A stretch of DNA of 64,000 nucleotides from Photorhabdus cinerea (GTDB lineage Bacteria > Pseudomonadota > Gammaproteobacteria > Enterobacterales > Enterobacteriaceae). Shown in pieces: positions 44,360 through 54,344 of the stretch; within the stretch, counting starts at the first letter, position 1; each line of letters opens with the position of its first letter. A program made the position numbers and the translations under genes. The notes beneath the pieces were generated by a model that ran no database searches, had not been told where the DNA came from, and saw nothing but the letters and a program-made list of their open reading frames with translations. The stretch lies in assembly GCF_011189575.1 (NCBI RefSeq), contig NZ_PUJW01000018.1, forward strand, positions 32,762-96,761. Reading direction: 5' to 3'.

Positions 44360-47300
44360 TCACTGAGACTTACGATTGATTATTTCACCATCAGTTATAC
44401 CATTTTCTGTTTCATTACTATAGGTTTTCACCAAAGGTATTTTGCCGGACAATACACCTTCCTGAACGGCTTTGACAATTTCGCTCACAGAATCAGGTAA
44501 TACAACGTTACCTCCTTTGCCATTGTCATAACCCGTGACAGATTGTTGCTCTACATTTTGGGTATTAAGAATGACATTGCCTTTCTCGCTACCAATCTGC
44601 CCACCGATCAGATGTGTATTTCCTTTTACATCCAGATTAACTCCCTGATTACCGGAAATGGCTGATTGTTCGCTGACACTTTCCTGATCTTTGATATCGA
44701 CATTGCCTTTGAATTTACCTGTAACACCATTAATACCTTTAATATTATTGATAGCGTTAAATGCAGAGGTCAGCCTTTCCTGCAATCCTTTCTGTTGTGG
44801 CTCTTCGGTTGGGTTTTTAGCTGGATCGTCTTTTGATACATCATCTTTAGACGAATCATCCTGAGGTACAGTATCTTTCGTTACCTCATCTTTAGGTACG
44901 TCGTCACTTGTTACTTTGGATTCTTTCGCATAATTAAGACCCGCATCAACACCGACATTCAATCCATGTTCAGTGTCTTTACGGCTTTCGACCCGCAAGT
45001 CACCGCCAATGTTACCTGTTACTTGATCAGCGTCTATCCGTGCTCCGCTAATTGTGGTATCACCGCCACTGTTGATGACGACATTTTCACCTTTGATATG
45101 GCTATTGTGTTGAGTTGTTGCTTGCAAGCGATCAACGCCGGCTTTTAGTTCTCCGCCAAAGTTCTGCTTTGTGGTGGTAGTTGTACTGTCATCTTCCGCT
45201 TTTTTGATGGAGCTTGAATGACCACCGTTGCCTTTCAGATTGAATTCCCAACCATCGTTGTTTACTCGATCTTGAGCAGATACCAACTCAACATTACCTT
45301 GTTTAGCATTCAGGTTGATCTGTTTACCTGTCACTGCCGAGCCTTTCAGCGTCAGGTTATTACCTGCTTCCAGTTTGACACCTTGCTGACCGCCAATTTC
45401 ACTCACCTGAGCTGTACTGCTATTTTTGCTATCTGTGTTGTAACTGCCGCCGAGACCGATGTGAATATTCTTGCCTTCTGGGGAGTTTCCGCCTTTAGCA
45501 GAAGCTTCACCGTGATAGCCGGTTGTGGTTTTCATTGTGCTGTTGGTGGCATGATCAAAACGGATATTACCTCCAGCGTCTATATTGGTTTTGCCTGTGT
45601 CAGCCTTCAAAGAGGTACCTTGATATTCAGCATCCCTTGCGACACGGATATTAATGTCATTGGCTGCGGTAATCTGGCTGGTAACAGATTGGGTTGTGGA
45701 GGTGTAGCTGCTTTGGGTGCCGCCTTTACCTTTACCATTCGCGGAGATATCTTCGCCGGTTGTGGTATAAACCCGTAGGTCAGCATTGCCACTGGTTTCA
45801 CTGTGACGACTTTCGTGGTGATTCCGTGCTGCTTCACTGGTGTGGTTGCCAGCTTCCAATGTAACGTTACCCTTGTCGGCATGGTATTGAGTGCCTTGAT
45901 CATACAGTTCGCCATTGGTTTTAATGACGACATTGCTGGCCTGAACAGATGTCACAACGGCTTCGGACTTTTTGTTCTCTGTCTGGATACTACTGCCGTT
46001 GGCTGCCAGATCGGCTCCCAGATTGGGAGTACTTTTCTTGGTGAATGTGCCATCCAGCGCGGCTTTAGCAGGTTCTTTCACGGCTTTCTCAACTGGGCGG
46101 GTGACAGCGCTGTAATCTATATTGACGCCAATATCGGTGCCAACCTGTAACTTACTGTTGGAATGGGATTCAGTATTGGTGACGGCCAAATTGCTGACTT
46201 TGCCCGCCTCAGCAGTGTAAGTGCCACTGACTTTATGGTTCGTGCCTTCCTGAACCAATTCACCATTGGCTTTGATATTCAGATCACCTGCGATCTGAGA
46301 ACCAGAAACCACGGCGGTACTATTGGTATGAGCGCTGTTATTACCTTCATAGCCACCGTGAACACCGGAACCAACTTTATCTATTCCTCCGGTGAGATAA
46401 ACACCGACGTGTTTTTTACTCTGAAATGTCTCTTCAGATTTTTTATCTTCTGCCGCTAACAGATGAACATTTGCGCCGGTGATCTTCGCATCACCCTTAG
46501 TTGTCACCAGATTGGAACCGCTGAGGGTGACATCCTTATCCGTATCGATAGTGATACTTCCTCCGCTCAAGGTGGATGCTTTCTGGATTATCGTCTGATT
46601 TTTCTGGGTGTTACTGGTATGTTCAATCCCCACGCCAGCACGATACTGCTTATCCGTCTTTTGTTGGAACTGACTTTGCAGATCTAAAGAGGTGTTTTGT
46701 TTATCAACCTGTTGCTGTTCGCCATAAGAGCGTACCTTAATATTACCGGATGTCTTTAGGTCGAGAGCGCCAGCACTTTTTACCTGACTGCCAACAACAT
46801 TGAAATCTTCATCACCGAGTAATTTGAGATCCGCCTCAGAAACTAACTCACTGCCATGGGATTTCTGTTGTTTGTTGTTGGTTTTTTGTGAGCCGTTGGT
46901 AATGTTGAATACCGTACCCGTTCGTTCATCAATGTTCTGATTGAGATGGCTGACCGCATTATCGATCGTTAACTCGCCACTATTGGCATGAACAAAAGCA
47001 CCTTTAACCGCTTTTACTTTGCTGCCGGTGATAGATATACCCTCTTGGCCTGACAGCAATAAACTCCCATTAGCCGTCAGTTCAGAGGCATGACTGGTTT
47101 CTTTCAACTCGCTGTTGTCTTTATTACCGCCACCGCCGATACCGCCCCAATATTTCTTATCATCACGTACAGCATGGCTGTCAGCGATTTTCTGAACATT
47201 GATTTGCAGTTCTTGACCGGCACTCACGGTCATATTTTGACCTGCGTGGATTTTCGCGCCAAGAATGTTAGCTTGGGTTCCTGCTTTAATATTAAGATCA

Positions 47301-48802
47301 GTTACTGCTTGTAATTCACTGGCAATCAGACGCTGAGTTTGTTTACTCTCTTCCCAATGTCCTGTTTGCAATTTAGCCGTGTGATTTTTTTTATAACCTG
47401 TTTCTGTGGTTTTTTCTGTTTCAGTCAGACCGGCAATGTGGACACCTTTTTCCGCTGTAATAGTCAGTTTATCTTTAACATCTATTTTGCTGCCAAGGAT
47501 CTTAATATCACCTTCCGTCGCGTTTAAAGCCACACTTTTTTTGGCCTGAATATTGTTTCTTTCCTGATGCTGTTTTTCACTCTCTTGAGTCACATCGTGT
47601 CGCCAGGAGTAACCCCGTTGGTTATTAATATTCTTAGTGGATTGCATTAATTGCTGTCCATCTAAAGTCAGATTGGCTCCACTGAGATTAACATCGTCAC
47701 CCACTATATCAGTGGCTGTGATTTGGTTATTGTTATTAGCAACCAATGAGATATTTTTGCCTGCCAATTTAGTCCGGGTAAGTGATTGGCTGCTTTTACT
47801 GTCATGTGTATAACGTTCATTGAAAAGAGTTTGGTAATTATTACTACCGTCACGATGATATTTCGATTCGCTGACTTGGCCTTTTACCTGAATATTATTG
47901 CCCAAGAGATCAACATTTCCACCTTGTAGGTGTGCGGCTTCTAAATTAAGGTTGCCATGAGAATTCACAATAATCTCGTCACTGGCAGTAAGAGAACCTT
48001 GTAGATTAACCCCGCTGCCTTTTGCTGTATTGAGCAGATGAATACGTCCGGCTTGCATACTGCCGAGATAATAGCTATCCAGTACTCCAGTCAGCTCTTG
48101 TTGAGAGTTAAGCACTTCTCTTGTGGCTGAGATTTTATTCGCCCCACTGATAGCGTTAATCTCTTTTTGAGCCTTGACGGTTCCCCGGTTATCAATTTTT
48201 GGTGCAATGAGATTAAGAACCGCGTTGGCGGTTAAACCATCTGATTTAATCTTCAAGCTATTCTGATTATCAAAGGTGTTAAAACCTTGCAGATTGCCTT
48301 GTTCCACCAGTGGATTACCAACGACCAGAGAAGCTTGGTTGGTATTGATAAAACCACATCCATTACATGTAATGCCGTTCGGATTTGCCAACACATAATC
48401 TGCGGCTATGCCAAAAACTTCCTGTTGCCCTAATAACAGGGAAGGGTTCCGGCTGATAACTTCATTCAGAATCAGACTGGCGGCCTGGCCATTTAGATTG
48501 GGGTTAGCCGCGAGTTGGCCTGCTAATTGTGATTGGCCATCCTCCAAAGCGTTATTCAGAACGGCACCTGCATGGCCGACGTTATAATCCAAATATTGGT
48601 TATGTGACAGCCCGGAAGCAGAAGGGGGCACGATATTTACAACCGTTGCTTTACCTTCGATAGCTAAAATATCGGGACGATGTGCCGGATCGCCACCACC
48701 AACGATTTCATTGGCAAAGCTGGTAGAACAGGACACAAGGATGATTGCCATGGACGCGGCAAGTTTGCCAGTAGGAGATAACTTGAATTTTTTATTTTTC
48801 AT
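44360..48802 (-). CDS. Two-partner secretion exoprotein, ShlA/PhlA-like hemolysin/adhesin (TpsA)
   Basis: 1480 residues. Signal peptide to about residue 30, then the TPS secretion domain (30-~290) with the NPNGITC motif; N140-PNGITCNGCGFIN-153 has the Cys pair typical of the ShlA/HpmA hemolysin branch. The rest is a long beta-helix of haemagglutinin repeats (LNLEAAHLQGGNVDLLG, ITITGSKV, TLSGSNLVTTKGDAKITG and many like them). The end (GKIPLVKTYSNETENGITDGEIINRKSQ) is short and has no VENN motif or CDI-type toxin. The length is close to Photorhabdus PhlA as I recall. Likely secreted by the TpsB encoded upstream; hemolytic or adhesive. Confidence 0.85.
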   Translation of the reverse strand: MKNKKFKLSPTGKLAASMAIILVSCSTSFANEIVGGGDPAHRPDILAIEGKATVVNIVPPSASGLSHNQYLDYNVGHAGAVLNNALEDGQSQLAGQLAANPNLNGQAASLILNEVISRNPSLLLGQQEVFGIAADYVLANPNGITCNGCGFINTNQASLVVGNPLVEQGNLQGFNTFDNQNSLKIKSDGLTANAVLNLIAPKIDNRGTVKAQKEINAISGANKISATREVLNSQQELTGVLDSYYLGSMQAGRIHLLNTAKGSGVNLQGSLTASDEIIVNSHGNLNLEAAHLQGGNVDLLGNNIQVKGQVSESKYHRDGSNNYQTLFNERYTHDSKSSQSLTRTKLAGKNISLVANNNNQITATDIVGDDVNLSGANLTLDGQQLMQSTKNINNQRGYSWRHDVTQESEKQHQERNNIQAKKSVALNATEGDIKILGSKIDVKDKLTITAEKGVHIAGLTETEKTTETGYKKNHTAKLQTGHWEESKQTQRLIASELQAVTDLNIKAGTQANILGAKIHAGQNMTVSAGQELQINVQKIADSHAVRDDKKYWGGIGGGGNKDNSELKETSHASELTANGSLLLSGQEGISITGSKVKAVKGAFVHANSGELTIDNAVSHLNQNIDERTGTVFNITNGSQKTNNKQQKSHGSELVSEADLKLLGDEDFNVVGSQVKSAGALDLKTSGNIKVRSYGEQQQVDKQNTSLDLQSQFQQKTDKQYRAGVGIEHTSNTQKNQTIIQKASTLSGGSITIDTDKDVTLSGSNLVTTKGDAKITGANVHLLAAEDKKSEETFQSKKHVGVYLTGGIDKVGSGVHGGYEGNNSAHTNSTAVVSGSQIAGDLNIKANGELVQEGTNHKVSGTYTAEAGKVSNLAVTNTESHSNSKLQVGTDIGVNIDYSAVTRPVEKAVKEPAKAALDGTFTKKSTPNLGADLAANGSSIQTENKKSEAVVTSVQASNVVIKTNGELYDQGTQYHADKGNVTLEAGNHTSEAARNHHESRHSETSGNADLRVYTTTGEDISANGKGKGGTQSSYTSTTQSVTSQITAANDINIRVARDAEYQGTSLKADTGKTNIDAGGNIRFDHATNSTMKTTTGYHGEASAKGGNSPEGKNIHIGLGGSYNTDSKNSSTAQVSEIGGQQGVKLEAGNNLTLKGSAVTGKQINLNAKQGNVELVSAQDRVNNDGWEFNLKGNGGHSSSIKKAEDDSTTTTTKQNFGGELKAGVDRLQATTQHNSHIKGENVVINSGGDTTISGARIDADQVTGNIGGDLRVESRKDTEHGLNVGVDAGLNYAKESKVTSDDVPKDEVTKDTVPQDDSSKDDVSKDDPAKNPTEEPQQKGLQERLTSAFNAINNIKGINGVTGKFKGNVDIKDQESVSEQSAISGNQGVNLDVKGNTHLIGGQIGSEKGNVILNTQNVEQQSVTGYDNGKGGNVVLPDSVSEIVKAVQEGVLSGKIPLVKTYSNETENGITDGEIINRKSQ

Positions 48803-48863
48803 ACATGAGTCTCTATATATTATTTATATTTGTGTGCACAACATTGGGTACTGCTTAAGACCA

Positions 48864-50531
48864 TCAAAAGGTGTAAGAAAAACGGGTTAAGACTTGAACG
48901 GGTTCATCAACGGCTTTGCGGTTGGAAAGCCATTTCCCGCGACTGGCTTCGATATCGAACACCATGCGTTGGTATCTCAACGTGGCTCCGGTGCTTATAC
49001 CCGCACTACTTTGCCAGCCTTGAGGGCTGCGATAGCCTTGAACTTGGCCGACATCAATACCGATACGCATTGATAATGTACTGTTGGCCATTGGGAACGT
49101 GCGGGACAGCGTATTTTGCAGATACCAGCCGTTATCGCCGGATAGCGTATTTTTGCTAAATCCCCGTACCGCATTTCGATCAGAGATATTCAGCCATTCG
49201 ACACCGGGCAGGCTGCGCCGGTTGTATTGCCCATAAAACAGGTTATTGAGCTGATAAGGGGAGTTGAATAACGTAAACCGCTGATACAGGTTGACCATCA
49301 ACTTACCTTTGGTGAATTGTTTATCAAGATAAGTCGTGACGGTTTGTGCACCGAACCAGGGTAAACCCTGTTCAACACTCAGATTCAGAGTGATTAAACC
49401 GGTGGGGATAATTTGTAAATGATTCACACCGAGTTCAAATACACTCAGTGTCTGACTGCTGACACCAATCTTGGCGTCATCAATATAATTGTTGTAATTC
49501 TTATAAATAAGTTGCCCGCTGACAGTATTAATCTGAGATTGATTACGATAGAAGGCAAAATCAGAACGCATGCCAACTTGCTGAGTATTCCCATAGATTT
49601 TTACGGTTTTGTTTTGCAAATGGGGATGGCTGGCATATTGGGAATAACTGCCAAATCCACTGAATGTTGCTGCACCGTAGGGTACTGAATAGAGAAGGGT
49701 TGCCGCGCGACTGTAGCGATTGGATGGGCTATCCAACGTGCTGCTGACATTCAAGCTAATAAAGTCAGATAAACCAAATGGGCTATCGAAACTTGCATTT
49801 GTGCGAGCCAGCCATTTCCCGGTACTTTTCTGCCCATAATTATCGGTAATGATATTCAGCAACCAAGGTTTACTGTGCTGATTATGCAGTTTAATGACTG
49901 AACCGCCGTTCACTGTCCCCGGTAAAATATCCAGTGTGGTTTTATTGGACTGTAACCGATTAGCCTGATCTAAACCTTGATCAAGCTGCGTGATATTAAG
50001 AGGCTGTTTTTCCAGACCGGGGAACAACATACTGCTATTAACCCAACGATCACCGCCTTCGATTTTCTCAATAAACCCTTCAACAACATTTAGCCCTAAC
50101 TCTCCATCTGCATCGGGAGCAATAAATTGAATACGGGCAGTGATATAGCCTTTACTGATATAGAGACGAGTAAGCTCATGGCTGAGCCGGTTAATATCAT
50201 GACTACTGATACACTCTGGGGACAAAGCGCTGAGAGTATTTAAATCTCGTGCAGAGAGAAGAGAAATCCCTTTAAGGTAAACACCGGTTAATGGCAGGCA
50301 CTGCCTGGATTCCGGCAATGCAGGCACAGGCGTTGATTCGGGGACGGTACTAGCCTGCTGTTTTAATTGCTGATATCGGCGTTGTTCTATTAATTGGTTA
50401 ATTTCCCGAGAACTCTCTTGCAACGTTCTCCTGGCTTCTGTCATCGGCAGATTATCATTTATCTCTGCGGGTGAAGCGGTTATTTGGTAGGAAATAGAAC
50501 ACAATATTAAAATAGATATTCTTTTTATCAT
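48864..50531 (-). CDS. Two-partner secretion transporter, FhaC/ShlB-like (TpsB)
   Basis: 555 residues. Signal peptide (ISILILCSISYQITASPA), a linker with a basic helix (REINQLIEQRRYQQLKQQ), POTRA domains (CLPLTGVYLKGISLLSA; LYISKGYITARIQFIAP), and a 16-strand barrel ending FSYTF. The L6-loop VRGF signature has its Arg at about residue 456. It secretes TpsA across the outer membrane. tpsA starts 61 bases downstream, the usual B-A order. Confidence 0.93.
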   Translation of the reverse strand: MIKRISILILCSISYQITASPAEINDNLPMTEARRTLQESSREINQLIEQRRYQQLKQQASTVPESTPVPALPESRQCLPLTGVYLKGISLLSARDLNTLSALSPECISSHDINRLSHELTRLYISKGYITARIQFIAPDADGELGLNVVEGFIEKIEGGDRWVNSSMLFPGLEKQPLNITQLDQGLDQANRLQSNKTTLDILPGTVNGGSVIKLHNQHSKPWLLNIITDNYGQKSTGKWLARTNASFDSPFGLSDFISLNVSSTLDSPSNRYSRAATLLYSVPYGAATFSGFGSYSQYASHPHLQNKTVKIYGNTQQVGMRSDFAFYRNQSQINTVSGQLIYKNYNNYIDDAKIGVSSQTLSVFELGVNHLQIIPTGLITLNLSVEQGLPWFGAQTVTTYLDKQFTKGKLMVNLYQRFTLFNSPYQLNNLFYGQYNRRSLPGVEWLNISDRNAVRGFSKNTLSGDNGWYLQNTLSRTFPMANSTLSMRIGIDVGQVQGYRSPQGWQSSAGISTGATLRYQRMVFDIEASRGKWLSNRKAVDEPVQVLTRFSYTF

Positions 50532-51212
50532 ACATTCACCGATAAAGATGATATTTTATTCCATAAAACATAAATATGGGTTGGTAGCCTAATGGTAATT
50601 GCATACATATTGGCTAATTTATGATTTATTAAAGCATATTCCGGGTTATATCATGCTCTGATTAACGACTTGCGTTTCTGTTATATCTCGATTTTCTATT
50701 AGAAATTTCAATTAGTTGGTTATTCGGATAATAATGAGTTAATAAGAACACTTATTTTATTGCTTATTAATGAATTAACTTAAGTGGAATGAGTAACCGG
50801 GGGTTATTTTGATGGATAATAGAATTATTTCATTAGGAAAATCTTTAAAGAAATTGGGTTTTAAGTCAAATAAGTAATGATAAGATAAATTCATATCCGA
50901 TGTTATTTAGCTTAAAAATGATAATGTCTAATGTGATAGTTTTTATGAGTGATTTTTTATAGAAATGAATAATAGAAAGGGATAGCGCTTAAATCTTAAA
51001 TGGAATAATTGTCGTAATATTGTTAAATTGGTGGATGGAAATAAAATTTTCTTGTGTATTGGAAGTTTTATTTTATAAGTAAATAATATTGCTTCGTTTT
51101 ATTATTATATGTGTTGGTGTTAATTATGGATATTTAGGTGAAATTGATAAAACGGAAATACTGGAAAATTATTTTAATAATTTTCCAGTAGGAAATGACA
51201 GTATACAAATGT
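50532..51212. other. AT-rich intergenic region, no gene seen
   Basis: 680 bp without a credible gene, presumably holding the tpsBA promoter. Near its right end CTGGAAAATTATT/AATAATTTTCCAG (51162-51189) is a perfect hairpin, listed separately. A 21-codon frame at 50812 (DNRIISLGKSLKKLGFKSNK) is not convincing. Confidence 0.5.
51162..51189 (-). terminator. Terminator after the PixA-like gene
   Basis: Thirteen-pair perfect stem CTGGAAAATTATT/AATAATTTTCCAG with a two-base gap in the loop, 24 bases after the stop. Followed by T-poor sequence, so strength is uncertain. Confidence 0.55.
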
Positions 51213-51806
51213 TTAGCTATTAGTTACTTCAACATATGGATCGTATCGATAATAACCTAAGAGCTTTGTGCCGTCATAAGCGGCAAAAAACCATGTATAT
51301 TGTTCTACACCGGGTTTATGCGCTGTTGCCTGGAAATAACTATCTTTAGATTCAATAAAAATTACCTTCGGTTCATCCTCATCTGCATTAACTCCTGAAG
51401 GGACCATTGGAACTTTTTTGCCCATAGGGTTCTGTGACCAGATTTGTGATGGAACAGAGATGACATCTTCCGTTGTACTAAGCTTTTTGAATTTATACAA
51501 TATAATCGTATAGTCGAAATTATTAGATACAGTAGTAGCTCTCCACCTAATATTGGCATTAATAGGAACAGTTACACGGGCACCAGATGAACTCGCCACT
51601 TTCAGTCCAAGTGCTGGCGTATAATTAGCTATATATACATGCTGACGGATAATTATTGGATTTGTAGGGTCCAGAGAATTTTTGATATTATTATCGCGAA
51701 GATACTCAATGATTGAATCAACATCAATAACAAAGGTTACATCAGCTGTAACTGAGTTCCTGGCTGTAACAAAATCATCTTTACTCTGAATGACTTCACT
51801 CATCAT
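51213..51806 (-). CDS. PixA/AidA-type inclusion body family protein
   Basis: 197 residues, no signal peptide. The pattern VTFVIDVDSIIEYL, NPIIIRQHVYIANYTPAL, RWRATTVSNNFDYTIILYKF and QYTWFFAAYDGTKLLGYYRYDPYVEV is that of the PixA/AidA family. Xenorhabdus PixA forms crystalline inclusions in stationary phase; relatives in Burkholderia are quorum-sensing regulated. A LuxR solo gene lies divergently about 510 bp away, which makes regulation by it a plausible guess. Either of two adjacent Met codons may start it. Confidence 0.8.
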   Translation of the reverse strand: MMSEVIQSKDDFVTARNSVTADVTFVIDVDSIIEYLRDNNIKNSLDPTNPIIIRQHVYIANYTPALGLKVASSSGARVTVPINANIRWRATTVSNNFDYTIILYKFKKLSTTEDVISVPSQIWSQNPMGKKVPMVPSGVNADEDEPKVIFIESKDSYFQATAHKPGVEQYTWFFAAYDGTKLLGYYRYDPYVEVTNS

Positions 51807-52318
51807 AACACCTCTTTACATATTTAAATCATTTATTTTGAATCGCAAGGTTATTTTGATTTCTTCTTCTTATTATTATAACTTTCCTTTTATATAATTA
51901 ACTATTAAAGTTGAAATAGCTACTGGTATAAATCATAGTTTATATGGGAAAATTACTCATATATTTATTAGGTGCTGCTTTATATAGTTCAATATTTTAG
52001 TTAATTAATTGTGATAAGAAATAAAACACAAAAACTTTAGGTTAATATGTTAAATAATTGCTTAAATTACCTTGAATAATAGTTTAATATGTTTCATATA
52101 ACTATAATATATTTCCACGCATATATTATTTTCATGATTATTAAAATCTCAATCCTATTGATATAATTTCTATCGTTTACGAATAATACATTGTGGATTA
52201 TCAGATCTTGCTTATTTATAACAGCAATAAATTATTTTCTTTATTAAGTGTAAATTTTGCTACTATAATAGATATTGGGATTCACTATCAATATTCTTAA
52301 TTTTTCAGAGGACATTGA
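51807..52318. other. Divergent promoter region
   Basis: 512 bp, very AT-rich, between the divergent PixA-like and LuxR genes. No gene. It must contain both promoters; I could not find a convincing lux-box-type palindrome. Confidence 0.5.
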
Positions 52319-53047
52319 ATGAATATTTATCGGCCATATACCTCACCCTATAAATTTCATGAATTGGATGTAGATGCTCATTTTGTGGCTGAAATTTGTG
52401 AAATTATTAACAAAATTTCGGGGTTTAATTTGTTCTCTCTTATATTAAAGGCACGCTTTCCTATATCTAACCGTGAAGTGTATTTATTTAATAATTATCA
52501 TGAATCCTGGAGAAACCTGTATATAGAAAAAAAGTATTGGATGATTGATCCTATTCTAAATTTCCGACCTGTTCCACCTTCTTTTTCAAAAGTATGGGAC
52601 TTGGATTTTTTTTCAGAATCTAATGGGCAAGAGCTTTGGTATGTGAGTCAGAATTATGGATTTCGTTCTGGGATCACATTTGGGCTTCCTGCATTTTCAG
52701 GAACTTACGGAATATTTTCTGTTGCGGGGAAAGATGGGCATATTGATAACGAGACAATGTATAAATGCAGTGGAGAAATTTTAGGCGTGTATATTAGGAT
52801 AATAAGATATTTGATCTCACACACAAAGTATTTGCAATTTTTCTATGTAGATGAAACTTCATTTTCAAATAGAGAATTAGAAATATTAAGATATACTGCA
52901 GATGGAATGATATCAAGTGAGATTGCATCGATTATCTGTGTAACTAAAGGTACAGTTGATTTTCATCTAATGAATATTGTTAAGAAACTTGGTTGTAGAA
53001 ACAAATTTCAGGCAATAGCTAAGGCTGCATTACTTGGCTATATATAA
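52319..53047 (+). CDS. LuxR-family solo regulator with autoinducer-binding domain
   Basis: 242 residues. The AHL-domain residues conserved in LuxR/TraR proteins are present in order: Trp and Tyr in ESWRNLY, Asp-Pro in MIDPI, Trp in KVWDL, Gly in RSGITFGLP. The C-terminal DNA-binding domain is FSNRELEILRYTADGMISSEIASIICVTKGTVDFHLMNIVKKLG. No luxI is in the window. Photorhabdus PluR-type solos bind pyrones and have altered pocket residues; this one looks more like an SdiA-type AHL receptor. GAGG lies seven bases before the ATG. Confidence 0.85.
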   Translation: MNIYRPYTSPYKFHELDVDAHFVAEICEIINKISGFNLFSLILKARFPISNREVYLFNNYHESWRNLYIEKKYWMIDPILNFRPVPPSFSKVWDLDFFSESNGQELWYVSQNYGFRSGITFGLPAFSGTYGIFSVAGKDGHIDNETMYKCSGEILGVYIRIIRYLISHTKYLQFFYVDETSFSNRELEILRYTADGMISSEIASIICVTKGTVDFHLMNIVKKLGCRNKFQAIAKAALLGYI

Positions 53048-53070
53048 CTAATATCAACGAAAAATTATTA

Positions 53071-53197
53071 TATACCCGTTATCTTTCAAGTTGCCTCTTT
53101 GTTGGCTGCACTCACTCACCCCGGTCACATCGTTATCTATGCTCCCGGGGATGCGTTCACTTACCGCCGCGCTGCAATTTGAAATCTATTGGGTATA
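53071..53197. repeat. Full-length ERIC element (127 bp)
   Basis: TATACCCGTTATCTTTCAAG to CTATTGGGTATA, exactly 127 bp, with CACTCACCCCGGTCAC and CTCCCGGGGATGCG in the core. Nearly identical to the copy at 13596-13722. Lies between the LuxR solo and the PAAR gene at the edge of the T6SS island. Confidence 0.9.
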
Positions 53198-53238
53198 GCA
53201 GCTCTTTCTGCGACATTTCACGGTTGTGGCTGGTTCGT

Positions 53239-53508
53239 TTAACCAATATTGACGCTGCCCCCACCAATGACCACGCCACCACAACTGACGGCATCACCGG
53301 TTCTGGCGGCGGGTTTGCCATCAATAAAGACTGTGCTGGAACCGCCTGCAATAGTTCGTGGATGAGAAGAATGTGGCGCTAAGCTATCGCCTTGGCGGGC
53401 GAGAGGAATCCCATCGGCTTTCACACTGGTGGAACCGGAAATCACCGGTGTCGCTTCACTATCATCATGTGCGGTACCGATATCACCCATTTTTACTGCG
53501 TTTCCCAT
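53239..53508 (-). CDS. PAAR-domain protein (T6SS spike tip)
   Basis: 89 residues, the small one-domain PAAR form: AVKMGDIGTAHDDSEA, SVKADGIPLARQGDSLAPHSSHPRTIAGGSSTVFIDGKPAARTGDAVSCGGVVIGGGSVNIG. PAAR proteins sharpen the VgrG spike and carry effectors. It is an orphan here: the genes upstream of it on this strand are immunity-like pseudogenes, and no effector follows. Its first 45 residues are nearly repeated at 58171-58371. Confidence 0.88.
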   Translation of the reverse strand: MGNAVKMGDIGTAHDDSEATPVISGSTSVKADGIPLARQGDSLAPHSSHPRTIAGGSSTVFIDGKPAARTGDAVSCGGVVIGGGSVNIG

Positions 53509-53715
53509 TGTGTTTTCCTTATTTAAGAGAAATTAAGTTTATTTTGAAGTATAAATTTCCAGTTGATTAAACAGGGTAAAACCCTCTTTTTATTTTATGT
53601 CCTTAGCGAGTTTTAATAAATTTCTCGTTACTAGGATAATATTGAGGATTTATTGAAAACTTTGAATGACTTTCTTTATTAACAAGTCCTCTTTGTTATT
53701 TTTGTTCTTATGTTA

Positions 53716-54284
53716 TTATCGAGTTATAATAAATATTTTTCCATCAAAACGATATCTTGGATTTATTGAAAATCTTGAATGGTTTTCTTTATCAATAAAA
53801 CTGAGTGGTGAGGGTGACATAGAGACAACTCGACCATCGAGGGATAATTCAATTTTTAATTTACTAAACTCTAAAGGTAAAAGTTGGAAATCAGTCGAGT
53901 TTAAAAATGTATCTAATCCCAATAAATAAAAATAATCATCATTATTTCCACCATTAGATTTTACTGACTCATTTAATAATTATTTATGAAGTTTTTTTAA
54001 CCCTTCAGGATTTTTGTTTTTCAATAATTCCCAATATTCTTTATAGGCATTAATAAGGACTAGTTGATGTTTTTCTGATAATGAATCTATAGTTTCTTTA
54101 TCATAATATGAAAGCAGTCTCATTCCATTGATAAATAATTCTATTGAGCATTTGTTGACTTCAATTTCTAATCTGTAATCAGCGGGTTCTATTTTGTTAT
54201 TTATAGAGTTTTCATTTTCTTTAGATAGCCCAGTGATGGGTAATATAAATAATAATACAATTGGGAATTTTTATCATTAAACAT
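53716..54284 (-). pseudogene. Broken immunity-like gene, subtype C (copy 1)
   Basis: The start (ATG at 54284) matches the start of the subtype C copy at 56429, but a one-base loss in codon ~6 shifts the frame. Subsequent segments (DYRLEIEVNKCSIELFINGM; AYKEYWELLKNKNPEGLKKLHK) are separated by a large internal deletion and a TAA. The final open part, 53716-53922, reads FSKLKIELSLDGRVVSMSPSPLSFID and RYRFDGKIFIITR, the family end. Dead gene. Confidence 0.75.
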
Positions 54285-54313
54285 AATGAGGTGTTATTCA
54301 AAGTCAAGAAAAA

Positions 54314-54337
54314 ATATCGGGTTAAATAACCCGATAT
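54314..54337 (-). terminator. Terminator after immunity-like gene A1
   Basis: ATATCGGGTT and AACCCGATAT pair around AAAT; on the minus strand TTTTTTCTTG follows. A copy with the same sequence stands after A2 (56459-56482), so gene and terminator were duplicated together. Confidence 0.75.
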
Positions 54338-54344
54338 GGGTTAA

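Noticed and set aside
44360..44600. Contact-dependent inhibition (CdiA) toxin end on the TpsA protein
   Set aside because: No VENN motif, no distinct C-terminal toxin domain and no small immunity gene downstream.
45218..46459. Plus-strand ORFs inside tpsA (186, 115 and 98 codons)
   Set aside because: They are antisense shadows of the repetitive tpsA coding sequence.
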